Source: VBDM01 sp035519135 (GTDB taxonomy: Bacteria; Pseudomonadota; Gammaproteobacteria; Burkholderiales; SG8-39). Taken from it: a DNA stretch of 47,632 nt. The translations under genes were made by a program, and so were the position numbers. Position 1 is the first letter of the stretch, and each line of letters begins with the position of its first letter. The stretch spans positions 1-47,632 of the forward strand of contig DATIWX010000033.1 in the NCBI GenBank assembly GCA_035519135.1, given 5' to 3'. Below the pieces are notes generated by a model. It was not told the DNA's origin. It ran no database searches and was given only the letters and a program-made list of their open reading frames with translations. Of this stretch, positions 24,609 through 32,259 are shown piece after piece.

Positions 24609-25873
24609 TACATCTTGCAGGTGTTCTGCTCTTTGGTGGGCGCGAGAAGCTCCAGCGGCTGGTTCGCAGCGGGCACCGCCGCGCCGAACTGCAGGAAGTC
24701 CCACTTGTCCTTCGCCTGCCCCTTGGGTTTCACCGTGAACGGATAGGCTTCCTGCATCAGCTGGTGGTCCCAGGAGCGGAAGTAGCCCTTGCGCGCCTTG
24801 AGGATGTCGAACTGCGCCTGGCTCTCGAAATAGGCGATCAGCTTCTCGGTGTCGGTCGACTTCGCCGCGTTCATCGCCTGCGCGAGCATCTTCAGCGACA
24901 CGTACTCGATCCAGGCGTGGTTCTCGGGCGGCTTGCCGTAGCGGCGGCGGAACTCGGCGACGAAGGCCTTGGAGCCCGGCGTGTCGAGCTCGTGGTGCCA
25001 GACCGTCGGCCAGATGCCGGCGAGGTTGCCCTCGCCCGCGGCCCAGGCGTCCGCGGTGTTGAGGTTGAAGCCCGCGATCGGATAGGACAATCCGAACTCG
25101 GCGTACTGCTTCACGAAGTTGGTGACCTGGTTGCCGGCCAGGTTGGAGGCGACGATGTCGGGCCTGGCCTGCCTGATCTTCAGCAGGTACGGGCTGAAGT
25201 CCGTGACGTCGGTCGCGACCAGCTCGTCGCCGATCTGGCTGCCGCCGTTGGCGGTGAAGAAATTCTTTACCCCTTTCGCCAGGTCGTGGCCGAAGAGGTA
25301 GTCCGCCGTCAAGCTGAAGTAACGCTTGCCCTTGACCAGTCCGTCGCGCAGCAACGCCTGGCCTGCGGCATTCACCATCACGGTGACGGGGATGTCGACG
25401 TGGAAGGTGTAGCGGTTGCAGTCCGCGCCGCGCAGCACATCGGACCGTGCGCCGATGCTCATGAACAGGCGCTTGTTGCGCGCCGCCACCTGCATGATGG
25501 TCTTCGCGGAGGCCGAATTGATCTCGCCCATCAGCAGCGCGACGCGCTCCTGGTCGAGCATGCGCTGCGCCTTGGTCGCGGCCGTAGCCGGGTTGACCGA
25601 GTCCTCGGAAATCACATCGAGCTGGCGCCCCATGACACCGCCGGCCTTGTTGATCTCCTCGGTGGCGATCTTGATACCCATCACCGCGTACTCGCCGAGC
25701 GCGCCGAGAAAGCCGGTGAGGGGCGTGAGATGCCCGATCCGGATCTTGTCCGACTGCGCGCGCACGATCGCCGGGAAGCCCATCGCGATTGCGCCCGCGA
25801 CGCCTGCCTTGAGTACTCTCCGCCGGCCTGCTGCGGCCGGCACCGATGCTCCGATTTTGCGATTGTTCGTCAT
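24608..25873 (-). CDS. Periplasmic binding protein of the second Liv-type ABC transporter
   Basis: This 421-residue Peripla_BP_6 receptor begins with a possible twin-arginine signal (GRRRVLKAG followed by a weakly hydrophobic stretch and AIVRAQS), with cleavage predicted near residue 39. Visible family blocks are IRIGHLTPLTGFLGALGEYA and INKAGGVMGRQLDVISEDS. The class resembles ABC receptors of the AmiC/urea/short-chain amide and aromatic-acid type more than classical LivJ. The ATG at 25873 has an excellent AGGAGG ribosome site at 25879-25884; earlier in-frame starts are rejected. It opens the transporter operon and is preceded by a promoter-like region with the shared ATTTCACAAT motif. Confidence 0.92.
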   Translation of the reverse strand: MTNNRKIGASVPAAAGRRRVLKAGVAGAIAMGFPAIVRAQSDKIRIGHLTPLTGFLGALGEYAVMGIKIATEEINKAGGVMGRQLDVISEDSVNPATAATKAQRMLDQERVALLMGEINSASAKTIMQVAARNKRLFMSIGARSDVLRGADCNRYTFHVDIPVTVMVNAAGQALLRDGLVKGKRYFSLTADYLFGHDLAKGVKNFFTANGGSQIGDELVATDVTDFSPYLLKIRQARPDIVASNLAGNQVTNFVKQYAEFGLSYPIAGFNLNTADAWAAGEGNLAGIWPTVWHHELDTPGSKAFVAEFRRRYGKPPENHAWIEYVSLKMLAQAMNAAKSTDTEKLIAYFESQAQFDILKARKGYFRSWDHQLMQEAYPFTVKPKGQAKDKWDFLQFGAAVPAANQPLELLAPTKEQNTCKM

Positions 25874-25901
25874 CTCCCCCTCCTTTTTGACGATTCCGCG
25901 G

Positions 25902-25911
25902 ATTTCACAAT
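25902..25911. promoter_or_regulatory. Shared motif ATTTCACAAT, copy A (candidate IclR-family operator)
   Basis: The exact 10-mer recurs at 32228-32237 and 34642-34651 (reverse orientation), each time in the short gap upstream of an operon in this neighbourhood. Here it lies about 29-38 bases before the start codon of the binding-protein gene. The DNA is otherwise very GC-rich, so an AT-rich 10-mer recurring in three separate promoter regions is unlikely to be chance. The link to the adjacent IclR gene is inference. Confidence 0.5.
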
Positions 25912-25936
25912 GCGGCAAACGACTTCACGTTATCAA
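25907..25936 (-). promoter_or_regulatory. Putative promoter of the second Liv operon
   Basis: Reading the minus strand, TTGATA (25936-25931) resembles a -35 box with five of six consensus bases. After an 18-base spacer, CATTGT (25912-25907) is a weak -10. The downstream element overlaps the ATTTCACAAT motif at 25902-25911, as expected for a repressor-controlled promoter. The prediction rests on pattern only. Confidence 0.35.
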
Positions 25937-25983
25937 ATACGCGTGGAAGGCGCAAGGGACATGCCCGGGATGGACTGGACGCG

Positions 25984-26826
25984 TTACACCGATCGCGCGG
26001 TAGTCTCGACGCCCTTCCGGAATCCCAGTCCCGCCGAGAGTTCGGCGGCCGATTCGCGGGCCTGCTTCGCCTTGTCCTGAAGCGACTGCAGCGATAGCCG
26101 CCAGATCGGCCCGGAGATGCCGATTGCGCCGGCGACCCGTCCGGCGAAGTCGTACACCGGCACCGCGACGCAGCGCAACTCGGCGTCGAATTCACCGTCG
26201 TCGAAGGCGATCCCCTTCCTCCGCACCTCCTCCAACTCGCGAAACAGGGCCTCGCGCCCGACGATGGTCTTGGGCGTATAGCGGCGCATCTCCATGCCCG
26301 CGAGAAATTGCGCGAGCTGTTCCGGAGGCAATGCGGCGAGGAGGACTTTGCCGAGGGCCGTGGCGTGCGCGGGCCGCGTCGCCCCGGTCCGGTCAGACAG
26401 CTGCAGCATGCCGCTTCCGGCCGTGCGCGCGATCACGACGATCTCGTTGCCGGAGCGGATGGCGAAGTGCGCCGCCTCCCCGGTCTCCCGGGTCAGCTTC
26501 TCCAGCACCGGCGTGGCGAGCTCGAGGAAGGAATTCTCCTCCAGCGCGCCGGCGGCCAGCGTGAACAATCTGCTGCCGACGCGATAGCGCTTGGATTCGC
26601 GCATCTGGCTGATGTAGCCGAGCTGCACCATCGTCTTCACGAGGTGGAACGTGGTGCTGTTGTGAAGCCCCACGGCCTTGCTGAGATCGACGAGGTTGAT
26701 GCCCTCCCGGTTGCGGGCGATCTCCTCGAGGATGGCGAAGGCGCGTTCGAGGGATTGAATGCCGCCGCGCTCCTTCGGCACCCTGGAGGAGGCTTTCTTG
26801 GGCATGGTCTTCCTTTTCGTAGCCAT
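25984..26826 (-). CDS. IclR-family transcriptional regulator
   Basis: This 280-residue cytoplasmic regulator has an N-terminal winged helix-turn-helix (about residues 22-85, with VDLSKAVGLHNSTTFHLVKTM as recognition region) and a C-terminal IclR effector domain (about 100-270). The effector domain contains THATALGK-like RPAHATALGKVLLAALPPE and the ligand-loop segment AELRCVAVPVYDFAGRVAGAIGISGP. It starts immediately after the aldehyde dehydrogenase stop (TAAATG, no gap), so it is made with the catabolic operon. It also lies just upstream of the second Liv operon. It probably senses the substrate or an intermediate and controls both operons, perhaps through the ATTTCACAAT motif. Confidence 0.93.
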   Translation of the reverse strand: MATKRKTMPKKASSRVPKERGGIQSLERAFAILEEIARNREGINLVDLSKAVGLHNSTTFHLVKTMVQLGYISQMRESKRYRVGSRLFTLAAGALEENSFLELATPVLEKLTRETGEAAHFAIRSGNEIVVIARTAGSGMLQLSDRTGATRPAHATALGKVLLAALPPEQLAQFLAGMEMRRYTPKTIVGREALFRELEEVRRKGIAFDDGEFDAELRCVAVPVYDFAGRVAGAIGISGPIWRLSLQSLQDKAKQARESAAELSAGLGFRKGVETTARSV

Positions 26827-28266
26827 TTACAGGTTGAAGACCACGAGTCTTTCGTCGGTCATGTCGCGGATCGCGTAGCGCGGTCCTTCCCTGCCGATGC
26901 CGCTCGCCTTGATGCCGCCGTAGGCGAGCTGGTCGGTCCGCCAGGTCGACGTACCGTTGACGATCACGCCGCCCACCCGCAGGCGACGGATGGCGTCCAT
27001 CGCCACCGGCAGCGACTTGGTGAAGAGTCCCGCGTGCAGCCCGTATGGCTCGGCGCTGACGCGCTCGAACAAGGGCCGCAGCTCGGTGAAAGGCTGCACC
27101 GTCGCCACCGGTCCGAAGATCTCCTCGCAGACCACCTTCATCGCCGGGCGCACGTCCGCCAGGACCGTCGGCTCGTAGGCCGCGCCCTGGCGCTTTCCGC
27201 CGGTCAGCAGCCGTGCGCCCTGCGCTAGCGCCTCGGTCACCCATTGCTCCACGCGCTTCGCGGCGTTCTCGTCGATCAGCGTGCCGACGTCGGTCTTCGG
27301 ATCGAGGGGGTCGCCGAGCCTGAGTTGTCTCACGCGCGGCACCATGCGCTCGAGGAAATCGCCGTAGACGCTTTGATGAACGTAGATGTTCTGCACCGAG
27401 ATGCAGCTCTGCCCGGCGAGGCGCATGGAATTGCGCGCGCACAGGGCCGCGGCCTCGTCGAGGTCGGCGTCGGCGCAGACGATGGTCGTGCCGTTGCCGC
27501 CGAGCTCGAGCGCCACGCGGCGCAGGCCGCTCGCCGCCTTGATCTCGGCGCCGACGCGGCTCGACCCGGTGAAGGTGATGAAATCGACGCGCGGATCCCG
27601 CACCAGCGCGGGACCGACCGAGTTCCCGAACAGCAGGTTCACGAACCCGGGCGGCGTCCCGGCGTCGGCGAACAGCTCCGCGAGCTTGCTCACCACCCAC
27701 GGCGACTGCGGCGGCGCCTTCAGTACGATGGTGTTGCCGGCGGCGAGCGCCGGTGCGAACTTGTGGCACGCCAGGTTGAAGGGCGCGTTGAACGGCGTGA
27801 TGCCGGCGACGACCCCGACCGGAAACCGCAGGAGCAGGGCGAGCTTGCCGGCGCCCATCGGGCTGCCGTCCAGCGGTACCTGCTCACCCTGGATGCGGAT
27901 CGCCTCCTCGGCGGACAGCAGCACCGTGTCCTGCGAGCGCACCACCTCGGCTCGCGCGTCCGAGATCGCCTTGCCCGTTTCGCGCGCCATGATCTCCGCG
28001 ATCTCGTCGGCGCGCTCGACGAGGAGCTGCGCCACTTTCCTGAGGATCGCCGCGCGCTCGTAGCCGGGCATCGCGGCGGCCTTCGGTTTGGCGGCGGTGG
28101 CCGCGGCCAGCGCATCGTCCAGGTCCTGCAGGGACGACTCGGGAGCGCGTGCGATCACCTCGCCGCGGTACGGGTCGCGCACCTCGTAGGTCTTCCCTCC
28201 GTCGCGCCACTGCCCGCCGATCAGCATTCTCACGGTGGCCGTTTCGGCTTTCGGGTTCGCCGCCAT
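26827..28266 (-). CDS. NAD(P)-dependent aldehyde dehydrogenase
   Basis: This 479-residue ALDH-superfamily enzyme has an intact active site: N160 in ITPFNAPFN, E254 in LELGGNG and nucleophile C288 in GQSC. K183 in VLKAPPQSP and the GS motif FTGSSRVG (232-239) bind the cofactor. The CHKFAPALAAGNT segment resembles lactaldehyde/phosphonoacetaldehyde/sulfoacetaldehyde-type dehydrogenases, but that does not fix the substrate. The start follows the cupin stop directly (TAGATG), and IclR follows its own stop directly. It is likely to oxidise an aldehyde formed by the ThDP enzyme of the same operon. Confidence 0.94.
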   Translation of the reverse strand: MAANPKAETATVRMLIGGQWRDGGKTYEVRDPYRGEVIARAPESSLQDLDDALAAATAAKPKAAAMPGYERAAILRKVAQLLVERADEIAEIMARETGKAISDARAEVVRSQDTVLLSAEEAIRIQGEQVPLDGSPMGAGKLALLLRFPVGVVAGITPFNAPFNLACHKFAPALAAGNTIVLKAPPQSPWVVSKLAELFADAGTPPGFVNLLFGNSVGPALVRDPRVDFITFTGSSRVGAEIKAASGLRRVALELGGNGTTIVCADADLDEAAALCARNSMRLAGQSCISVQNIYVHQSVYGDFLERMVPRVRQLRLGDPLDPKTDVGTLIDENAAKRVEQWVTEALAQGARLLTGGKRQGAAYEPTVLADVRPAMKVVCEEIFGPVATVQPFTELRPLFERVSAEPYGLHAGLFTKSLPVAMDAIRRLRVGGVIVNGTSTWRTDQLAYGGIKASGIGREGPRYAIRDMTDERLVVFNL

Positions 28267-28641
28267 CTACTTGTCCTCGACCGGCGTGGTGACGACGATG
28301 AACGTCAGATCGGCGATGCCGTTGTTGCAGATGGAGTGCGAGACACCCGGCGGAATGAAGATGACGTCGTGCCTGCGCACGATGGTCTTCCTGCCCTCGA
28401 TCTCCATGGAGCCTTCGCCTTCCAGCACGTGATAGATCTGCTCCTGCACCTTGTGCGTGTGCGTCTCGACGTAGGCCATCGGCTGGTAGGTCGAGATGCG
28501 ATAGTCGACCAGCCGCGACCCGGCGGTCTCCGGGCGCACCAGCGGCTTCGACAGGGCGCCGCCGAAATGACCGGGGTACTGCTTCCACGGCGTCTCGACG
28601 ACGTTGCGGATCGACGCGGCGGCTGAGGATTTCTTGTTCAT
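28267..28641 (-). CDS. Small cupin-domain protein
   Basis: This 124-residue single-domain cupin has the metal pattern H61, H63, E67 (ETHTHKVQEQIYHVL) and H102 (IPPGVSHSI), so a metal is probably bound. Such small cupins may be isomerases, dioxygenases or ligand-binding accessory proteins. The ATG at 28641 overlaps the stop of the ThDP-enzyme gene (ATGA), and its stop abuts the ALDH start. A longer open frame upstream is a non-coding overlap with the ThDP gene. The coupling suggests it acts on a substrate or product of the operon; its catalytic role is unknown. Confidence 0.88.
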   Translation of the reverse strand: MNKKSSAAASIRNVVETPWKQYPGHFGGALSKPLVRPETAGSRLVDYRISTYQPMAYVETHTHKVQEQIYHVLEGEGSMEIEGRKTIVRRHDVIFIPPGVSHSICNNGIADLTFIVVTTPVEDK

Positions 28642-30470
28642 CGTATGTGCTTCTTTCCGAAGATGGGCTCCATGTGCGGAATCGGCGGCAGTGCCCAGGC
28701 GCCGGTGCCGGGCGGCCGGATGTTCGCGTCGACGTGGACGTCGATCAGGCAGGGCTTGCCGAGCTTCACGGCGTGCTCGAGCGCGCCCTTGAAGTCCTGC
28801 GACTTGGTGACCGTGAGACCCTCCACGCCCGCCGCCCTTGCCCATGCCGCGAAGTCGGGGTTGTAGGGTTTGCGGTCGGGCCCCTGATAGAAGGCGGTGC
28901 CGTGCTCGCGGCCCTCGAAGTAGGCGTACTGCAGGTCGCGAATCGCCGCCCAGGCGAAGTTGTTCCACACCACCCATACCGCCGGGATGTCGTATTCCAC
29001 CGCGGTGCACAGCACGTGCGACACCATGGTGAAGCCGCCGTCCCCGCAGATCGACACGCACGGCCTGTCCGGGGCGGCGAGCTTGGCCCCGAGGATAGCG
29101 CTCGGCCCGAACCCCATCCCGGAGTATCCCCAGGTATTCAGCATGGTTTGGGGCCGCCGCGCTTCCCAGAACTGCATGAACCAGTTGTGGTGAATGCCCG
29201 AGTCCAGCGAAATGACCGCGTCGTCGGGCAGCACCGCTCGGCAGTCGGCGACGATGCGCTCGGGACGGATCGGCGAGGCGTGAATCTCGAAATTCGGGCG
29301 GATGTATTTCTCCCATTCGGCGCGCCACGCGGCGATCTGCGCGTGCCATTCTCGGAACTGCGATTCGCCGTCGATACGGCGCGAAGACGCCTCGGCCAGG
29401 AGCTGGCGCAGGAAAGTGCGCGCGTCGGCGAGGATGCCGAGGTCGGGCGCGTAGTTCCTGCCGATTTCGGCGTGGTCGACGTCGACATGCACGAGCTTCG
29501 ATGTCGGAAAGTTCCAGGAGTAGCCCGGCATCCACGAGGAGGACGAGCGGTCGTCGAAGCGCGCGCCGATGGCGAGGACGAGATCGGCGTGGCGGCCGGC
29601 CTGGTTGGCCGGATAGGCGCCGTTGCGGCCGATGAAGCCGAGCGACAGCGGATCGCGCATGTCGAGGCAGCCCATGCCGTTCGGCGAGCTGATTACGGGT
29701 ACGCGGTATTTCCGTGCGAACTCAGTCAGTTCCTTGCTCGCTTCCGAGAGCGTCGCGCCGTGGCCGATGAAGATCACCGGGCGGCGCGAATTCTGCAGCA
29801 GGTCGATCGCCGCGCGTACGTCTTCCGCTGCGGCGCCGCTCCTTCGGCTCTGGAAGCCGTCCCACACCGGCTCGAGCGCGACCTCGGCCTCTTCCTGGAA
29901 AAGGTTGAACGGAACGTCCAGGTTCACCGGTCCCGGCCGGCCGCTGGTCATCGTCGTCACCGCCTGGCGCAGGGCGAGGGGCAGCATGTCCACCCGCGTC
30001 GGCTGGAAGCTCCTCTTGACCACCGGGCGGATGACGTTCGGAAAATCCGCCTGGTTGTGCCGGTTCAGCTCCTGGAAGGGCCCGCGGTTGAACTGCGAGG
30101 TCGGCACGTTGGCGGTAATCGCGAGCAGGGCGGAGGAATCGGTCTGCGCGACGGCGAGCGCCATGATGAGGTTGGCGGAGCCCGGGCCGGTGGAGGTCAG
30201 CGTCGCCACTGGCTTGTGCTTCACCCGGAAATAGCCGTCCGCCATGTGCGCGGCGGTCTGCTCGTGGCGCGGCGAGACGAGCTTGACCTTGTCGCGTACC
30301 TGGTACAGCGGATCGAGCAGGCCGACGTTGCCGTGGCCGCAGATGCCGAACACGTACGGAATCTTCTCCTTCACCAGGAATTCGGCGATGAGATCGCCGC
30401 CCTTCCTCTTCGTTGTCTGGCGAGCGTCGTCGACCGCGGTCGACAGGCCTTTTTCGGTCGGTTTATTCAT
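28638..30470 (-). CDS. Thiamine diphosphate-dependent enzyme (acetolactate synthase/2-oxoacid decarboxylase family)
   Basis: This 610-residue three-domain ThDP enzyme has the catalytic glutamate E70 in SPRHEQTAAHMADGY at the N-terminal pyrimidine domain. A central domain contains FIGHGATLSEA, and the C-terminal pyrophosphate domain has the ThDP motif GDGGFTMVSHVL ending in VVWNN. Family members include acetolactate synthase, glyoxylate carboligase, benzoylformate decarboxylase and sulfopyruvate decarboxylase. No small regulatory subunit gene is near, so biosynthetic acetolactate synthase is unlikely. Its position before an ALDH supports a 2-oxoacid decarboxylase producing an aldehyde, but carboligation cannot be excluded. 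Confidence 0.9.
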   Translation of the reverse strand: MNKPTEKGLSTAVDDARQTTKRKGGDLIAEFLVKEKIPYVFGICGHGNVGLLDPLYQVRDKVKLVSPRHEQTAAHMADGYFRVKHKPVATLTSTGPGSANLIMALAVAQTDSSALLAITANVPTSQFNRGPFQELNRHNQADFPNVIRPVVKRSFQPTRVDMLPLALRQAVTTMTSGRPGPVNLDVPFNLFQEEAEVALEPVWDGFQSRRSGAAAEDVRAAIDLLQNSRRPVIFIGHGATLSEASKELTEFARKYRVPVISSPNGMGCLDMRDPLSLGFIGRNGAYPANQAGRHADLVLAIGARFDDRSSSSWMPGYSWNFPTSKLVHVDVDHAEIGRNYAPDLGILADARTFLRQLLAEASSRRIDGESQFREWHAQIAAWRAEWEKYIRPNFEIHASPIRPERIVADCRAVLPDDAVISLDSGIHHNWFMQFWEARRPQTMLNTWGYSGMGFGPSAILGAKLAAPDRPCVSICGDGGFTMVSHVLCTAVEYDIPAVWVVWNNFAWAAIRDLQYAYFEGREHGTAFYQGPDRKPYNPDFAAWARAAGVEGLTVTKSQDFKGALEHAVKLGKPCLIDVHVDANIRPPGTGAWALPPIPHMEPIFGKKHIR

Positions 30471-30481
30471 GTCGTTCTCCT

Positions 30482-32170
30482 CTACACTGCCAATTCCTGC
30501 GCTGTCGCCGGCGACGGCTGAGTCGCGCGCTGCCGGACGGCGTGCAGCGCCGCCAGATAGCCGAAGGTCATGCCGGTCCCGAGCTGCGCGCCCGCACCCG
30601 GGTATTCTCCGCCCATGACCGATTGCATGTCGTTGCCGACGGCGTACAGGCCTGCGATCGGTCGCGCCGCCGCGTCGAGCACCCGAGCGTGCTCATCGGT
30701 GCGCAGGCCGAGGCTCGTGCCCAATGGCGTCGGTTCCACGCTCACTGCGTAGAATGGAGCGCGCTCGATCGGACCAAGGCACGGGTTGGGCCCGTTCGCC
30801 GGGTCCCCGTTGGCGCGATCGTAGGCATTCCCGCCCTTGGCGAAATCGCTGTCCCTCCCGGCGCGCGCGAACTCGTTGTGGCGGCGTACGCTGTCGAGGA
30901 GTCCTTCCGGGTCCACGCCGATGGCACCCGCCAGGGCTTCCGGGCTGGTCGCCGTGCGCAGATATCCGCAGGCAAGATACCGTCCCAGGCGCAGTGCCAT
31001 CGGCCGGATCATGCCGAGGCCGTACTTCCACAGGAAGCGCCGGTCGCAGACGAGCCATGTGGGATTGTTGCCGGTGCGGATCATGGCGCGTGTGAATTCA
31101 TGATACGACGCCGCCTCGTCGGCGAAGCGGCGTCCCGAGCGTCCGACGGCGATCAGGCCCGGCTTGGCCCGGTCGAGGACGATGTGGGGGTAGACCGCGG
31201 TTGTTCCATCCGGCCGCGTCGCCACCGATCCGGGGAACCAGAAGGCGTTGTCCTCGCCCGAGGGGCCCAGAGCGCCGCCGGCCTCCTGGCCCAGCCGCAA
31301 GGTGTCTCCTGTGCATCCCTCAGCGGCGGCGGTATGACGCGCGACCGGCTGCGGGAAATGCTTCGCGCGCAGCGCCGCGCTCGCGGGGAAACCTCCTCCG
31401 GCGAGCACCACGCCGCGACGCGCGCGAACCTTGATCGGCTTCCCGGCGCGGTGGACCAGGGCACCGCGTACGCCCGCGTCGACGATCAGCCGCTCGGTCA
31501 GCGCTTCGCACCACACGGGCACCTGCCGGTCCAGAAGCTCCTTGAAGAGACGCGCCACGAGCGCGTTGCCGAGCACCAGCCGCGTGCCGCGAGGGTAGCG
31601 CAGCCGGTCGGCGAGGTAGCGCGACATCAAGCGCGCGCCGAGGAGGGTCCCGTCGAAGGACCGGCCGGCCCGAAGCAGCCTCGCCGCTTCAGCGCGCGTC
31701 ACCATCATTCCGCCGAGCAGCATCAGCTCGCGGATCGGCCAGGCGACGCGCCCGAACGCGTTCCCGAGCAGGCGGCCGTCGAACTCGGGAGGCTCGAGGG
31801 GGCGCACCCCGCTTGCGGCGCCGGGCAGTTCCTGGCGATAGTCGGGATGTTCGGTATAGCGACGGAACTTGAAGCCGGCGTGCTTCTCCAGATAGGCGAC
31901 GAGGCAGGGACCCGCGGCAAGAAACGCCTGGCGCAGCCCGCGCTCCGCCTTGTCCCCGACCAGTGCGTCCAGGTAGGTGGCCGCCGCCGCGTCGCCGGCC
32001 TGTGGAATCCACAGCGTTCCGGAGGAGCGGGCACTGGTGCCGCCGATCCGCGCGGTGCTCTCGACGACAAGGACGCGCGCCCCTTCGATGGCGGCCACCA
32101 GGGCAGCCGTCATTCCGGAGGCGCCGGAGCCCAGGACTACGAGATCGTACTCGGCGTCGAACGATGGCAC
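30482..32170 (-). CDS. KstD-like FAD-dependent dehydrogenase
   Basis: This 562-residue FAD-binding-2 flavoprotein has the dinucleotide motif LVVLGSGASGMTAALVAA at the N-terminus, GGTSARSSGTLWIP (43-56) and a C-terminal YPGAGAQLGTGMTFGYLAAL block. That block matches the 3-ketosteroid delta-1-dehydrogenase/fumarate-reductase group. No steroid-degradation gene lies nearby, so a dehydrogenase for a different carboxylate or ketone is more plausible. The start is a GTG at 32170; no in-frame ATG precedes the conserved part. It is the first gene of the operon with the ThDP enzyme (gap 11 bases), cupin, ALDH and IclR. The gap in front of it contains two arms of the shared motif. Confidence 0.88.
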   Translation of the reverse strand: MPSFDAEYDLVVLGSGASGMTAALVAAIEGARVLVVESTARIGGTSARSSGTLWIPQAGDAAAATYLDALVGDKAERGLRQAFLAAGPCLVAYLEKHAGFKFRRYTEHPDYRQELPGAASGVRPLEPPEFDGRLLGNAFGRVAWPIRELMLLGGMMVTRAEAARLLRAGRSFDGTLLGARLMSRYLADRLRYPRGTRLVLGNALVARLFKELLDRQVPVWCEALTERLIVDAGVRGALVHRAGKPIKVRARRGVVLAGGGFPASAALRAKHFPQPVARHTAAAEGCTGDTLRLGQEAGGALGPSGEDNAFWFPGSVATRPDGTTAVYPHIVLDRAKPGLIAVGRSGRRFADEAASYHEFTRAMIRTGNNPTWLVCDRRFLWKYGLGMIRPMALRLGRYLACGYLRTATSPEALAGAIGVDPEGLLDSVRRHNEFARAGRDSDFAKGGNAYDRANGDPANGPNPCLGPIERAPFYAVSVEPTPLGTSLGLRTDEHARVLDAAARPIAGLYAVGNDMQSVMGGEYPGAGAQLGTGMTFGYLAALHAVRQRATQPSPATAQELAV

Positions 32171-32197
32171 GAAAACATTCTTTCTGAGACCGCGCGC

Positions 32198-32203
32198 ATT
32201 ATC
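32198..32203 (-). promoter_or_regulatory. Candidate -10 box of the catabolic operon
   Basis: On the minus strand this reads GATAAT, five of six matches to the -10 consensus, 28-33 bases before the GTG of the KstD-like gene. It overlaps the imperfect motif arm at 32201-32210. No convincing -35 box is visible at 16-18 bases, which would suit an activator-dependent or weak promoter. Confidence 0.35.
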
Positions 32204-32237
32204 TCACAATGTCGTTTCAGAATTGATATTGTGAAAT
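32201..32237. promoter_or_regulatory. Inverted pair of the shared motif, copy B (candidate operator)
   Basis: ATCTCACAAT at 32201-32210 and ATTGTGAAAT at 32228-32237 form an inverted repeat, nine of ten positions matching, with 17 bases between. The right arm is the exact reverse complement of the 10-mer upstream of the second Liv operon. The 89-base gap between two minus-strand genes holds nothing else recognisable. Confidence 0.5.
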
Positions 32238-32259
32238 TCAAGCCGCGTGCGGGATGGCG

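Noticed and set aside
21252..24746. Very long open frame on the plus strand (over 1,100 codons) opposite the fused transporter and LivH genes
   Set aside because: It is rich in Arg, His, Glu and Ala with no recognisable domain, and lies antisense to well-conserved genes. Long antisense frames are a by-product of GC-rich codon use.
28638..30470. Biosynthetic acetolactate synthase large subunit (ilvB)
   Set aside because: No ilvN/ilvH small subunit or ilvC is present, and the operon context is catabolic.
30482..32170. 3-ketosteroid dehydrogenase for steroid degradation
   Set aside because: Only the family is shared; no steroid catabolism genes are in the window.
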